DNA of 13,678 bases from an uncultured Dorea sp. (GCA_910578865.1 CAJTRM010000050.1:1-13678), one strand, 5' to 3'; counted from the stretch's first letter, positions 1-7,301 are shown. The notes: a model not told the origin generated them from the letters alone. A program made the numbers and translations.

Positions 1-2
1 CA

Positions 3-41
3 GAGGTAAATGCTACTGTAGTTGGAGAAGGTGGAATTTAA
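3..41 (+). CDS. Possible C-terminal tail of an upstream gene
   Basis: The frame starting at base 3 reads 12 codons (EVNATVVGEGGI) and then TAA at 39-41. The codons look ordinary, and the other two frames give a stop at base 7 or an implausible Arg/Trp-rich peptide, so this may be the end of a gene that begins outside the window. The tail is too short to assign to a family. It could equally be non-coding, because the start cannot be seen. Confidence 0.3.
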   Translation, partial: EVNATVVGEGGI

Positions 42-68
42 GATTTCATTTCAGGTTTAGAAATAAAG

Positions 69-80
69 AGTCCATGGACT
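69..80. promoter_or_regulatory. Perfect 12-bp palindrome next to the -35 box (candidate operator)
   Basis: AGTCCATGGACT equals its own reverse complement and ends one base before the TTACAT -35 box of the regulator promoter. A dyad at this position is typical of a site for a dimeric DNA-binding protein acting on the promoter. The protein is unknown. The site is not an obvious LytTR direct repeat, although it contains the CATGG string also found in the duplicated operator farther downstream. Confidence 0.4.
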
Positions 81-81
81 A

Positions 82-110
82 TTACATACAGAAAATAAAT
101 ATGTTATAAT
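82..110 (+). promoter_or_regulatory. Sigma-70-type promoter of the response regulator/kinase operon
   Basis: The -35 box is TTACAT at 82-87 and the -10 box is a perfect TATAAT at 105-110, separated by 17 bp. Transcription should start near 117, which is the first base of the long hairpin at 118-169. This is the only well-formed promoter upstream of the two regulatory genes. Confidence 0.65.
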
Positions 111-117
111 TAGTAAA

Positions 118-169
118 GTTACCCTCAGTGAACAAAGGGATACATGTCCCCTTGTTCACTGAGGGTAAC
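118..169 (+). other. Long, nearly perfect hairpin at the predicted 5' end of the regulator mRNA
   Basis: The arm at 118-135 (GTTACCCTCAGTGAACAA) is the exact reverse complement of 152-169. After one A/C mismatch (136/151) four more pairs form, 137-140 with 147-150, leaving a six-base loop. No run of T follows on either strand, so this is not a standard intrinsic terminator. It sits exactly where transcription should start, so it may protect the 5' end of the mRNA. A protein-binding dyad or the relic of an element are alternatives. Confidence 0.6.
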
Positions 170-233
170 AAAAGGACGGTATTCAGGATATAAATAAAAG
201 ACAGGACTACACACTTGATGAGGTGACAGACAA

Positions 234-950
234 ATGATTAAGATAGCAGCAATTGAGGACGAGGCGGCTATACGGCATGAGATTTATGGATATATCAGAC
301 AGGGGGCAGAGGCAGATACAGAAGTAAATGTAGAGATAAGAACGTACGGATCTGCGGAAGAATATTTATCTTCTGAGAAAGATTATGATCTGGTCATTAC
401 AGATATTGATCTCCCGGGGATGAGCGGACTGGAGCTTGGAAAGAGAGTAAAAGAAAAGAATCCGGAAGTTTATCTTGCATTTCTGACTTCATATACGAAA
501 TTTGCTTCCGATAGTTATATTATTGAGGCGAATCAATATGTTTTGAAAAAAGATATGGAAAGCAGACTTCCGGGACTGGTAGAGAAAGTAATTGCCAGGA
601 TAAAGAAAAGCTATGAGGAGTTTTGCTGGATCAGAAGCAACCGGGAATTGCAGAAGATATTTTTAAAAGATATTATATATATCTGCAAAATTAAGGGGTC
701 TAAATATATCAAATATGTTACTGCTGAAACAATATATACGGAAAGACTTCCCATAAATCAAATATTTGATAATATATGTAATAATGCATTTATTTTTGCC
801 GACCGCGGACATATTTTGAATATGAATCATATTAAGAGGCTCAGAGGTACATCTGTCTATATGGACAATGGGGATGAAATCATTGTGAACCGTGTACAGT
901 GTATGCAAATAAAAGAAAAGATTATGGAATACTGGAGAGTATCAAGATGA
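234..950 (+). CDS. LytTR-family response regulator (AgrA/ComE-like)
   Basis: This is a 238-residue cytoplasmic transcription regulator. An N-terminal receiver domain (about 1-120) carries the acidic pocket (E8-D9), the phospho-acceptor D57 in TDIDLPGMSG, the LTSY switch segment, and the K of the YVLKK motif. A C-terminal LytTR DNA-binding domain (about 130-235) has the typical ending with F-x-x-x-x-R-x-x-x-x-N-x-x-x-I ahead of the final strands. Length is normal for the family. The start is supported by a TGAGGTGA ribosome binding site. Its last bases overlap the kinase start (ATGA), so the pair is translationally coupled. LytTR regulators bind two direct repeats about two helical turns apart just upstream of a -35 box, and the window has exactly such elements at 2378-2426 and 9755-9803, which are its likely targets. 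Confidence 0.93.
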   Translation: MIKIAAIEDEAAIRHEIYGYIRQGAEADTEVNVEIRTYGSAEEYLSSEKDYDLVITDIDLPGMSGLELGKRVKEKNPEVYLAFLTSYTKFASDSYIIEANQYVLKKDMESRLPGLVEKVIARIKKSYEEFCWIRSNRELQKIFLKDIIYICKIKGSKYIKYVTAETIYTERLPINQIFDNICNNAFIFADRGHILNMNHIKRLRGTSVYMDNGDEIIVNRVQCMQIKEKIMEYWRVSR

Positions 951-2269
951 ACAGACTGCTACTTTCAGGGATACAGATTGCAGTGTCAATGTGGGAGATC
1001 AGGCTTTGCTATAAGATGCTGTATATCATGGCATCGGATGAAAAATACAGTACCAGGACTGACAAGGTTATCATGTGGTGTGTGATATTGCTGGTTGGCG
1101 GAGCCTTGGGAGTGAACCGGTTAAATTTCTTTTTTTCTAATCTTCTATTCTTTTTAGTTAATATTATAGTTATTTTATGCGTTTGTGCCAGGAAAAGAAA
1201 AATATTGCTGAATGCAGGGGTAATTATTTTATATTTTGCAATTGTTGCTATTATGGATATGGCCTTTGCACTTATCAGTCTTGAATTTCTGGGAGTTAAT
1301 TTTGTAAGTAAAGTATATGTTTATGCAATGACATGGCAGAAAGAGTGTGTCTTCATTTTATCCAGGAGCATTGTGTGCACAGCGCTGTTTATATTGGGTA
1401 AGAAAGTGAAAAATATGTATGAGATTGTTGAACAGTGTAAGTATACTGTTCTGTGCATAGGATGTATTTTATGTATGCTGCTGATAAAGTATCAATTTGT
1501 TTTGGACGAGTTGGTTAACGGAGACGGGAAAGGGACAGGGATCAGTGCAAGCTTTACATTGCTGGCATTGGTTTTTGTGGCAATTCTCATAGAGGTTTTT
1601 GAAGCCAGGTATCAGTATATGAAAGAGGAAAATAAGGCCCTTTTTTTGAAAGAGCAGATATTGGAAGAACGCTATATGGGAATGCTGAAAAGTCGTCAGG
1701 AGATGCACGATATGAGAAATCATCTGTTACTTATTCAGAAGTATGAGAAGGAGCAGCGATGGGAGGAACTGCACGCATATCTGGAAGATATAAGCGGGGA
1801 TATACTGGATGATTCTGCGAAAATGTGGAGCGGAAATCCCATTGTAGATCTGATGCTTAATTCTAAAAAAGCGATCGCCCAATCAAGAGGGATTGAGATG
1901 GAAGTAAATACAGAAATAATAACGGATTTCCCGCTGAATAACCGTGAGATTATTTCGCTGTTCGGAAATCTGCTGGATAATGCAATCGAAGCCTGCGATA
2001 AGATGAGGACATCTAAAAAATGCATTTACCTCAATATGCGGAAACAACACGAAGTGTTGTGTATCGAGATGAAAAACAGTATAGAGGAAATGCCGAGAGA
2101 AAAAAACGGAGGTCTTGTTTCTGACAAGGCGGATCGAGGCTTGCACGGATATGGGTTAAAGAATGTACAGAGGATTGTAGATCGACATGAAGGTACATAT
2201 TCATATCAGATAAAAGAGAATTGTTTTATAACAAGTATTGCATTTTTTGACAGTGGGGAAGAAATATAG
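947..2269 (+). CDS. AgrC-like GHKL sensor histidine kinase
   Basis: A 440-residue membrane kinase that should phosphorylate the preceding regulator. The N-terminal ~200 residues hold about six hydrophobic segments, the usual sensor of peptide-responsive kinases. Then come a linker, the H-box with H254 in MHDMRNHL, the N-box LFGNLLDNAIEACD (N345) and the G-box GLHGYGLKNV (from 398). The HDMRNH box followed by a GHKL ATPase is the AgrC/BlpH-like class, many members of which sense exported, often modified, peptides. I chose ATG 947 because it forms a four-base ATGA overlap with the regulator stop and has GGAGAG upstream. An ATG at 899 in the same frame lies deep inside the regulator and adds 16 hydrophilic residues. 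An intrinsic terminator follows at 2291-2332. The ligand cannot be read from sequence. The modified peptide of the neighbouring cassette is a candidate. Confidence 0.9.
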   Translation: MNRLLLSGIQIAVSMWEIRLCYKMLYIMASDEKYSTRTDKVIMWCVILLVGGALGVNRLNFFFSNLLFFLVNIIVILCVCARKRKILLNAGVIILYFAIVAIMDMAFALISLEFLGVNFVSKVYVYAMTWQKECVFILSRSIVCTALFILGKKVKNMYEIVEQCKYTVLCIGCILCMLLIKYQFVLDELVNGDGKGTGISASFTLLALVFVAILIEVFEARYQYMKEENKALFLKEQILEERYMGMLKSRQEMHDMRNHLLLIQKYEKEQRWEELHAYLEDISGDILDDSAKMWSGNPIVDLMLNSKKAIAQSRGIEMEVNTEIITDFPLNNREIISLFGNLLDNAIEACDKMRTSKKCIYLNMRKQHEVLCIEMKNSIEEMPREKNGGLVSDKADRGLHGYGLKNVQRIVDRHEGTYSYQIKENCFITSIAFFDSGEEI

Positions 2270-2290
2270 TTGTTCTTGTTGTTAATGAAT

Positions 2291-2332
2291 AAAGAGTGGA
2301 TGTGTTAATATGCATCTGCTCTTTTTCTTTTT
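2291..2332 (+). terminator. Intrinsic terminator after the sensor kinase
   Basis: AAAGAGTGGATGT (2291-2303) pairs with GCATCTGCTCTTT (2312-2324) through a 13-bp stem that includes three G-U pairs. A T-rich tract continues to 2332. It separates the regulatory operon from the RiPP operon, so the latter needs its own promoter. Confidence 0.8.
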
Positions 2333-2377
2333 GCTATGAAATAGCTGGGGGAGGAAAATGTTTAGTGTTTGATAAAG

Positions 2378-2426
2378 TGATGGCCTGAAACATGGCGACT
2401 CATGGTCAGATGCTTGAATTTGGAAA
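2378..2426 (+). repeat. 49-bp duplicated promoter/operator element, copy 1
   Basis: This stretch matches 9755-9803 at 48 of 49 positions; the one difference is C2384 against T9761. It holds a direct repeat, ATGGCCTGA (2380-2388) and ATGGTCAGA (2402-2410), spaced 22 bp start to start, and then TTGAAT at 2414. The spacing and the closeness to the -35 box fit operators of LytTR regulators. The half-sites only partly match the general LytTR consensus, so the identity of the binding protein is inferred from layout and from the regulator encoded next door. Confidence 0.8.
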
Positions 2427-2440
2427 AAGAATAATATAAG
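2414..2440 (+). promoter_or_regulatory. Promoter of the RiPP operon
   Basis: TTGAAT (2414-2419) is followed after 15 bp by TATAAG (2435-2440). The second copy of the repeat has the same geometry (TTGAAT, 15 bp, TATAAA) although the sequence between and beyond differs, which suggests the -10 position is conserved. A 15-bp spacer is suboptimal for sigma-70 and is typical of promoters that need an activator. It precedes the maturase gene by about 85 bases. Confidence 0.55.
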
Positions 2441-2526
2441 TTGTAATTAGTAGAAAAGATATACTCGAAAGAGCGAGGAATGAAACGCTTTTCGATAAAT
2501 GTTATTACAAAAGTTATTGAGGTGCG

Positions 2527-4692
2527 ATGATGAAAGAAATTCAAAATGAAAAAACTTATACTATTGGACATATTAAACCTGAATGGGGAGATGGTGTTGC
2601 ACAAACAATTACGTTTATCGTAACAGAGGATTGTAATTTAAGATGTAAATATTGTTATGTTACACATAAATCAAAGGGAAAAGTCATGTCTTTAGAAATT
2701 GCTCAGAAATTTATTGATTATCTTTTGACGAGTAATGAGATTTATAGAAGTGATTCGGTAATTTTGGATTTTATAGGGGGAGAACCTTTATTAGAAGCTA
2801 AGTTAATAGATCAAATTTGTGATTATTTTAAGGTTAGAGCGTTTGAAGAAAATCTTGATTGGTATTGGAAATATAGAATTAATATTAGTACAAATGGAGT
2901 GAATTATACAGATAAGGACGTACAGCAATTGATTGAAAAAAATAGAGGGAAGATTTCTATTGGTATTACGATTGATGGGACTAAAGAAAAGCATGATTTA
3001 CAACGGGTTTTCCCAGATGGCTCAGGTTCATATAATATAGTATACGAAAATGTTAAATTATGGCTGACGCAGTTTGAAGGAAGTACAAAAGTAACGTTTG
3101 CCAGTGAAGACTTAAAGTATCTTAAAAATAGTATTATTCATTTATGGAACATAGGAATTACAGACGTTGCAGCAAGTGTGGTATATGAAAATGTATGGAA
3201 GGAAAATGATGATATTATTTTTGAAGAGCAGCTAAAAGAACTAGCTGATTACATAGTTGACAATGATTTATATAATAAATATCAGTGTACATTATTTGCT
3301 GAACATGTAGGTTTACCATTTATAGAAGAAGATTTGAATAAAACAAGTTGCGGTGCAGGAAAGATGCTTGCCCTTAGTCCCAAAGGAGATATTTATCCTT
3401 GTATTCGATATTATGACCACTCTTTGAATCATAGAAAGGGTTATATTATCGGTAATGTAAATAAAGGAATAGATTTTGAAAAGGCACGTGTTTTTTTGTT
3501 GGCTATGTACAGATACCAATGTGATGATGAATGCTTAGAGTGTCCGGTTGCGAGGGGATGTGAGTTTTGTCAGGGGTTTAACTATGATGAGGCTGATTCT
3601 GCAACAAATTTTCAGAAGGTTAAATATATATGCAAAATGCATAAAGCGCGCGTGAAGGCGAATAATTATTATTTTGCTAAGCTTTATCATAAGAAGGGAA
3701 TCAGGAGGAAAGGGTATTATTGGAAAAATAATTTACTTTTTTTATTAAATGATTCCTATGTTTCATTTTGTTCATATCGACCACGAAGTAAAGAGTCTAA
3801 ATATATGGATAAAAAAACTATTATGCGTGGATTGGAATATGCGAAGAACAATTTCATGAGACCTGTTTTCGTCCATTCCACACAGATAGATATGAAAGAG
3901 TTAGTAGAATATGATGAATATGAAGTTTTGCATAGGATTCCAATAGAAGCATACCGGGAAAACATGCCGCTTGATGACTATCAAATCATTGTTAATTGCA
4001 AAACAATCGATTTTTTGGATGAGATTCCCAATCAAAATAATTTATTTTTTAATGTTGAACAAAGTGAGCTGGGCAGATTAAGCGAATTCATAGAAAGAAT
4101 GCTTGCCAAGAGCGATCGGGTGAATGTTAATGTGCAGGGATTGACAGAATTATTTGATCATAATGGTTATTATTTACAGTTGAAAAGATGTGCTGATATC
4201 ATAAAGAAAATATATGATGAAACGAGAATTTTAAAAGAGATAAATGTGATAACCGATTTGTTATTTGTGAGTAGCCATGAAGGATGTGACGCGGGCGAGA
4301 ATAGTTATGTTTTTGCGCCGGATGGAAATTTCTATATATGCCCTGCTTTTTATAGTGAAGGTATGGAGAATATTGGGAATCCGTCTATAGGGATTCGGGT
4401 GAAAAACCATCAATTATATACGAAGAAGTATATGCCTTTATGTCAGATGTGTGATACTTATCAGTGTGAAAATTGCAAATATATTAACCGATTGTATACA
4501 AATGAGGTTAATGTATCACCTTCATTTCAATGTATGAAAGCACAGATTGAGAGAAAAGTTTCTTTACAATTGCAAGAAATGCTGAGAGATAGATATAATT
4601 TTGCTCATCTATTAGAAGAAAAAAGATGTGAAGATCCTATTAACTATCTGAGAAAAGATACTGAGTCGATAGGGTACTATAAATTTCAGTAG
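2527..4692 (+). CDS. Radical SAM peptide maturase with two SPASM-like clusters (CXXX-repeat type, apparent fusion)
   Basis: A 721-residue cytoplasmic enzyme predicted to modify the Cys-rich precursor at 5061-5225, most likely by forming thioether links. The radical SAM cluster motif is C36-x3-C40-x2-C43, followed by an FIGGEPLLE glycine motif. A first SPASM-like set is C275, C292, C332, C336, C339, C345, C348 and C369. A second half (about 395-690) lacks a CX3CX2C motif but repeats the pattern: C587, C605, C639, C642, C647, C650, C669. In the predicted CXXX-repeat peptide systems I recall a radical SAM protein and a separate SPASM-like 'CXXX repeat peptide maturase'; here both seem joined in one chain. 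GAGG at 2519-2522 is 4 bases from ATG 2527 and 7 from ATG 2530, so translation may start at the second ATG. The gene is visibly more AT-rich than the kinase and the permeases. Confidence 0.88.
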   Translation: MMKEIQNEKTYTIGHIKPEWGDGVAQTITFIVTEDCNLRCKYCYVTHKSKGKVMSLEIAQKFIDYLLTSNEIYRSDSVILDFIGGEPLLEAKLIDQICDYFKVRAFEENLDWYWKYRINISTNGVNYTDKDVQQLIEKNRGKISIGITIDGTKEKHDLQRVFPDGSGSYNIVYENVKLWLTQFEGSTKVTFASEDLKYLKNSIIHLWNIGITDVAASVVYENVWKENDDIIFEEQLKELADYIVDNDLYNKYQCTLFAEHVGLPFIEEDLNKTSCGAGKMLALSPKGDIYPCIRYYDHSLNHRKGYIIGNVNKGIDFEKARVFLLAMYRYQCDDECLECPVARGCEFCQGFNYDEADSATNFQKVKYICKMHKARVKANNYYFAKLYHKKGIRRKGYYWKNNLLFLLNDSYVSFCSYRPRSKESKYMDKKTIMRGLEYAKNNFMRPVFVHSTQIDMKELVEYDEYEVLHRIPIEAYRENMPLDDYQIIVNCKTIDFLDEIPNQNNLFFNVEQSELGRLSEFIERMLAKSDRVNVNVQGLTELFDHNGYYLQLKRCADIIKKIYDETRILKEINVITDLLFVSSHEGCDAGENSYVFAPDGNFYICPAFYSEGMENIGNPSIGIRVKNHQLYTKKYMPLCQMCDTYQCENCKYINRLYTNEVNVSPSFQCMKAQIERKVSLQLQEMLRDRYNFAHLLEEKRCEDPINYLRKDTESIGYYKFQ

Positions 4693-4740
4693 AACATATG
4701 GTTTCAGAAAAAACTTTAAAGTAAGAAAAGCGAGAAAAAG

Positions 4741-5007
4741 ATGAAAGTATTGCAGAAAATCACAGAAGAACAATGCCAGGAAATTTATAATTTGATAGAA
4801 AAGAAGGCGGCATTATTGAATTTAAAAAGGATACTTGATCCGACATTAAAGTGTTCAATTTATAGTCATTGTTCAAAAAAATTAGAAGAAGTAGAAAAAG
4901 AATATTCCGTTTGGTGGGACTCAATTATAAGGGAATATCAATTGGAAGAGTATTCTGACGAAGTGTTATATGTAGATGGTGTAGATGCGTATATATTTAT
5001 CGAATAA
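4741..5007 (+). CDS. Small accessory protein of the peptide-modification cassette
   Basis: An 88-residue soluble protein with no signal peptide or membrane segment. It reads as a helical N-terminal part (about 8-65, rich in Glu, Lys and Leu) with cysteines at 12, 38 and 44, a WWDSIIREY segment around 58-66, and a short strand-forming C-terminus ending in an aromatic/acidic tail. It lies between the maturase and the precursor, 48 bases after the maturase. From memory it resembles the small 'CXXX repeat peptide modification system protein' found in such cassettes, which also carries a WW-x(n)-Y segment. Its role is unknown; a leader-binding or scaffold protein is a guess. The ribosome binding site is weak (GAGAAAAAG). 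Confidence 0.75.
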   Translation: MKVLQKITEEQCQEIYNLIEKKAALLNLKRILDPTLKCSIYSHCSKKLEEVEKEYSVWWDSIIREYQLEEYSDEVLYVDGVDAYIFIE

Positions 5008-5009
5008 GG

Positions 5010-5033
5010 TTATATAAAAATAATTTTATATAA
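5010..5033 (+). other. AT-only hairpin upstream of the precursor gene
   Basis: TTATATAAAA (5010-5019) is the exact reverse complement of 5024-5033, with a four-base loop. It lies between the accessory gene and the precursor. It could be an RNA processing or stabilising site that raises precursor expression. A TATAAT string at 5029-5034 could be a -10 box, but there is no convincing -35 box 17 bp before it. Confidence 0.35.
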
Positions 5034-5060
5034 TAGATTTAATGAAAGGAGGTAAACTCA

Positions 5061-5225
5061 ATGGGAAGATATGACAATAAAGTAAAGACAACTACAAATG
5101 ATTCCTTAAATCCACAGGGAATATGTAGCTGTTTCCTTACGAGTTGTAAAACAGGTTGTGATTTTACATGTAAAGGGACGAGCACAAAAAGTATTAGTCC
5201 GCCGAGAGCAAAAAGTACTGAGTAA
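5061..5225 (+). CDS. Cys-rich RiPP precursor peptide (CXXX-repeat type)
   Basis: A 54-residue peptide, the likely substrate of the radical SAM enzyme. The first 20 residues (MGRYDNKVKTTTNDSLNPQG) are hydrophilic, Thr/Asn-rich and cysteine-free, as expected of a leader. The middle holds five cysteines (C22, C24, C29, C33, C37) spaced x1, x4, x3, x3, so the last three form C-x3-C-x3-C (CKTGCDFTC). The tail is basic and rich in Ser and Pro. There is no signal peptide and no clear double-glycine cut site; the N-P-Q-G before C22 is the nearest candidate boundary. A near-perfect AAAGGAGG (5045-5052) lies 8 bases before the ATG, much stronger than for the other cassette genes, which fits a substrate needed in excess over its enzyme. 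Thioether chemistry (ranthipeptide or sactipeptide) is inferred from the enzyme class. The real product is unknown. Confidence 0.85.
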   Translation: MGRYDNKVKTTTNDSLNPQGICSCFLTSCKTGCDFTCKGTSTKSISPPRAKSTE

Positions 5226-5235
5226 ACAAGCAGGA

Positions 5236-5278
5236 AAAGGAGTAATCACTCATATTCGGAGGGAGGGGTTACTCCTTT
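5236..5278 (+). promoter_or_regulatory. Hairpin between the precursor and transporter genes
   Basis: AAAGGAGTAATC (5236-5247) pairs with 5267-5278 through 12 pairs, one of them T-G, enclosing a 19-base loop that contains a GGAGGGAGG ribosome binding sequence. Only three T follow the GC part, so it is a weak terminator at best. It could limit read-through, protect the 3' end of the precursor mRNA, or mask the ribosome binding site, each of which would set a high peptide-to-transporter ratio. Confidence 0.55.
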
Positions 5279-5303
5279 GCACTATAATGAGAGGTATTCT
5301 TCC

Positions 5304-7301
5304 ATGATATATAGGATTATTTTTAAAGATTTTAAAAGTAACATAAAGAATAATATATGTTTTTTTCTGGCTAATAGTATAGGGATAGCAGAATTTTTTG
5401 TGTTTTGGGGAATGTATACACTCATGGAAAAAATAATGAAAAGTGGTGTGACAGGAGAGGACGGCATATATGACATCGTACTTTCCGTGGGCGCCATAGC
5501 GATTTTCAGTACGGTGCTTATGGTATATTCTATGATGAATTATGTCCGGCTGCGGCTCCGTAATTATAGTCTGTTCGTTATTATTGGAATGAAAAAACGT
5601 ACGATGTACCTTTTGCTGGCATTAGAGTACTTTATGGGGTGGATTTCTTCTTTTCTGCTTGGAATATTGACAGGACGGATCTTACTGCGCGGCGTATTGA
5701 AAATATGGCATGAAGCATTTCCTGAATATGTTGGCGCGGCAAATGTTGGTACGTCTGTTTATCTTACAACTTGCAAAGTGGGGTTTGCAATTATGGCTGC
5801 GGTATTTTTTGCTCTCATGGTATGGACCGGAAACAGGGATTTGAGCAGTCTCACGGTCAGTGAAGAAGCTAAAGAAAAGAGGCCGAAGAAACTAAGCTGG
5901 TTTATTGCTGTTTTTGCAGGGTTAGGATTAATGGGATTCGGCTATTTTCAGTATTCTGGTTCAGTAGCAAGAGGGTGGCCTTATGTCTATTCTCATCTGG
6001 AATGGATTATGGGAGGGTTTCTGGTGGTTGCTTTTGGAGGAGGTATGCTGCTGGAAGTAATCCATAATAAGCATGAAGATTTATACATTAGAAATCTTTT
6101 GAAGTTCAACCGCCTGTATAGTAAATATCAAAGTAATCTACTGTTTTTTTTAATGTTATTGTCTGTTCATTTTCTGGCATTAAGCTATTGTGTGGCAGGG
6201 ATTGCAGAAATGCAGCCAATAGGGAATTATGAAAAATATTATCCTTATGATGCAATCTGGATGGCACAGGAAAATGATAAGGATCAGGCATTCAGCGAAA
6301 TGTTAGTAAAAAAGTATAATGGAACAGAGGACTCTTTGCCCATGATACGTGTGACAAATTATTTTTCAGCTGAACACATCGGGATTTCTGCATCCAGTTA
6401 CAAGGAAATTACCGGAAAGCAATGTGAGCTTACGGGAAGTGAAATTATATTTGCAGTCAGTGAACGGAAAAGTTTATCGGAAAGAACTGTAAAGTCTGAT
6501 ATGTATAAAGAGTTGAACCAGTGGCTGGTTCCGGGGAAACTGACAGATTATTGGAATCGGTATATTACAAGCCCTGATACTAAAATGGCTGCGAAGGATC
6601 TTGAACATCACTTTCAATTGCAGAATGTTCATGTTCAAAATTGGTTTGGAGAATATGGGGTAGCATCTAACTGTGAGGATGTAGTGGTGTTTTCTGACGA
6701 CTATTTTAAAGAGCAGAGACAAAGAATGTTAAAAAATCCAGAGGAGTCTACAGTGCTGAAACTATTTTCATTTCCGGAGGAATGTAGAAAGCAGGCGCTT
6801 AAAAAGTTAAAGGATTATGTAGATACATATGGGGTAAAGGATTCAGAGTGGACAGCACAAAAACAAAGCAGTCTGTATGTTACAGAGGAAACAGTGCTTG
6901 AATTAGAAAAGGCTGATATATTTAAGCTTTCAAATAAATTGTTTATAATGATAATTTTGTTCCTAAGCGGTTTGTTTGCCGTGATGATAAAAACCATCTC
7001 AGAGCTCCCCTCTTATAGAAAAAGATATGAATTTTTAGAATGTATGGGTATCAGAAGAAAGATGAGAAAAAAGACCATTAGCATAGAAATTCAGAGTATA
7101 CCTGATATTGCAGTGTTTTCAGCAGCAATTCTTTCAGTTCCGTATCTACAGATGCATATTTTGCGTCAGAATTCAAGAGGAATTGTACTTGACAAGAAGA
7201 TATGGCTTTATTGGTTTGCTATAGTTATGGTATATCTGGGGATTGAGTATGTTTTCCAGAAGATTTTTGCAATATATATGAATCATATAATATCGGACTA
7301 G
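5304..7301 (+). CDS. BceB-like FtsX-family ABC transporter permease
   Basis: A 665-residue membrane protein with the BceB/VraG layout: about ten hydrophobic segments (an N-terminal pair near 15-80, a run to about residue 300, a large soluble domain of roughly 250 residues, then three C-terminal segments). Such permeases with their ATPase commonly give resistance to, or sense, antimicrobial peptides at the membrane; self-immunity to the cassette product is the natural inference. I prefer ATG 5304 (TGAGAGG upstream). A TTG start at 5277 has a stronger GGAGGGAGGGG but lies in the stem of the 5236-5278 hairpin and adds nine hydrophilic residues ahead of the expected N-terminus. The gene order, permease before ATPase, is the reverse of classic bceAB. 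Confidence 0.85.
   Translation: MIYRIIFKDFKSNIKNNICFFLANSIGIAEFFVFWGMYTLMEKIMKSGVTGEDGIYDIVLSVGAIAIFSTVLMVYSMMNYVRLRLRNYSLFVIIGMKKRTMYLLLALEYFMGWISSFLLGILTGRILLRGVLKIWHEAFPEYVGAANVGTSVYLTTCKVGFAIMAAVFFALMVWTGNRDLSSLTVSEEAKEKRPKKLSWFIAVFAGLGLMGFGYFQYSGSVARGWPYVYSHLEWIMGGFLVVAFGGGMLLEVIHNKHEDLYIRNLLKFNRLYSKYQSNLLFFLMLLSVHFLALSYCVAGIAEMQPIGNYEKYYPYDAIWMAQENDKDQAFSEMLVKKYNGTEDSLPMIRVTNYFSAEHIGISASSYKEITGKQCELTGSEIIFAVSERKSLSERTVKSDMYKELNQWLVPGKLTDYWNRYITSPDTKMAAKDLEHHFQLQNVHVQNWFGEYGVASNCEDVVVFSDDYFKEQRQRMLKNPEESTVLKLFSFPEECRKQALKKLKDYVDTYGVKDSEWTAQKQSSLYVTEETVLELEKADIFKLSNKLFIMIILFLSGLFAVMIKTISELPSYRKRYEFLECMGIRRKMRKKTISIEIQSIPDIAVFSAAILSVPYLQMHILRQNSRGIVLDKKIWLYWFAIVMVYLGIEYVFQKIFAIYMNHIISD

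Noticed and set aside
899..946. N-terminal extension of the sensor kinase from ATG 899
   Set aside because: It overlaps the regulator by 52 bases, whereas ATG 947 gives the usual four-base ATGA overlap and a well-placed ribosome binding site.
2378..2426. The 49-bp repeat as a CRISPR or insertion sequence terminus
   Set aside because: There are only two copies, 7.4 kb apart, with no spacers, no transposase inside, and both immediately before promoters in the same orientation. A shared operator explains them better.
2362..2604. Minus-strand open frame of 80 codons across the maturase promoter
   Set aside because: It runs over the duplicated operator, promoter and maturase start, and its low-complexity translation has no recognisable feature. 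It is a chance frame in AT-rich DNA.
5029..5034. TATAAT as a separate promoter for the precursor gene
   Set aside because: No plausible -35 box lies 16-18 bp upstream, and the string is part of an AT-only hairpin. It is kept only as a remark.
5277..5303. TTG 5277 as start of the large permease
   Set aside because: It has a good ribosome binding sequence but lies in a stable stem and adds nine hydrophilic residues that do not belong to the expected N-terminus. ATG 5304 is preferred, although TTG cannot be fully excluded.
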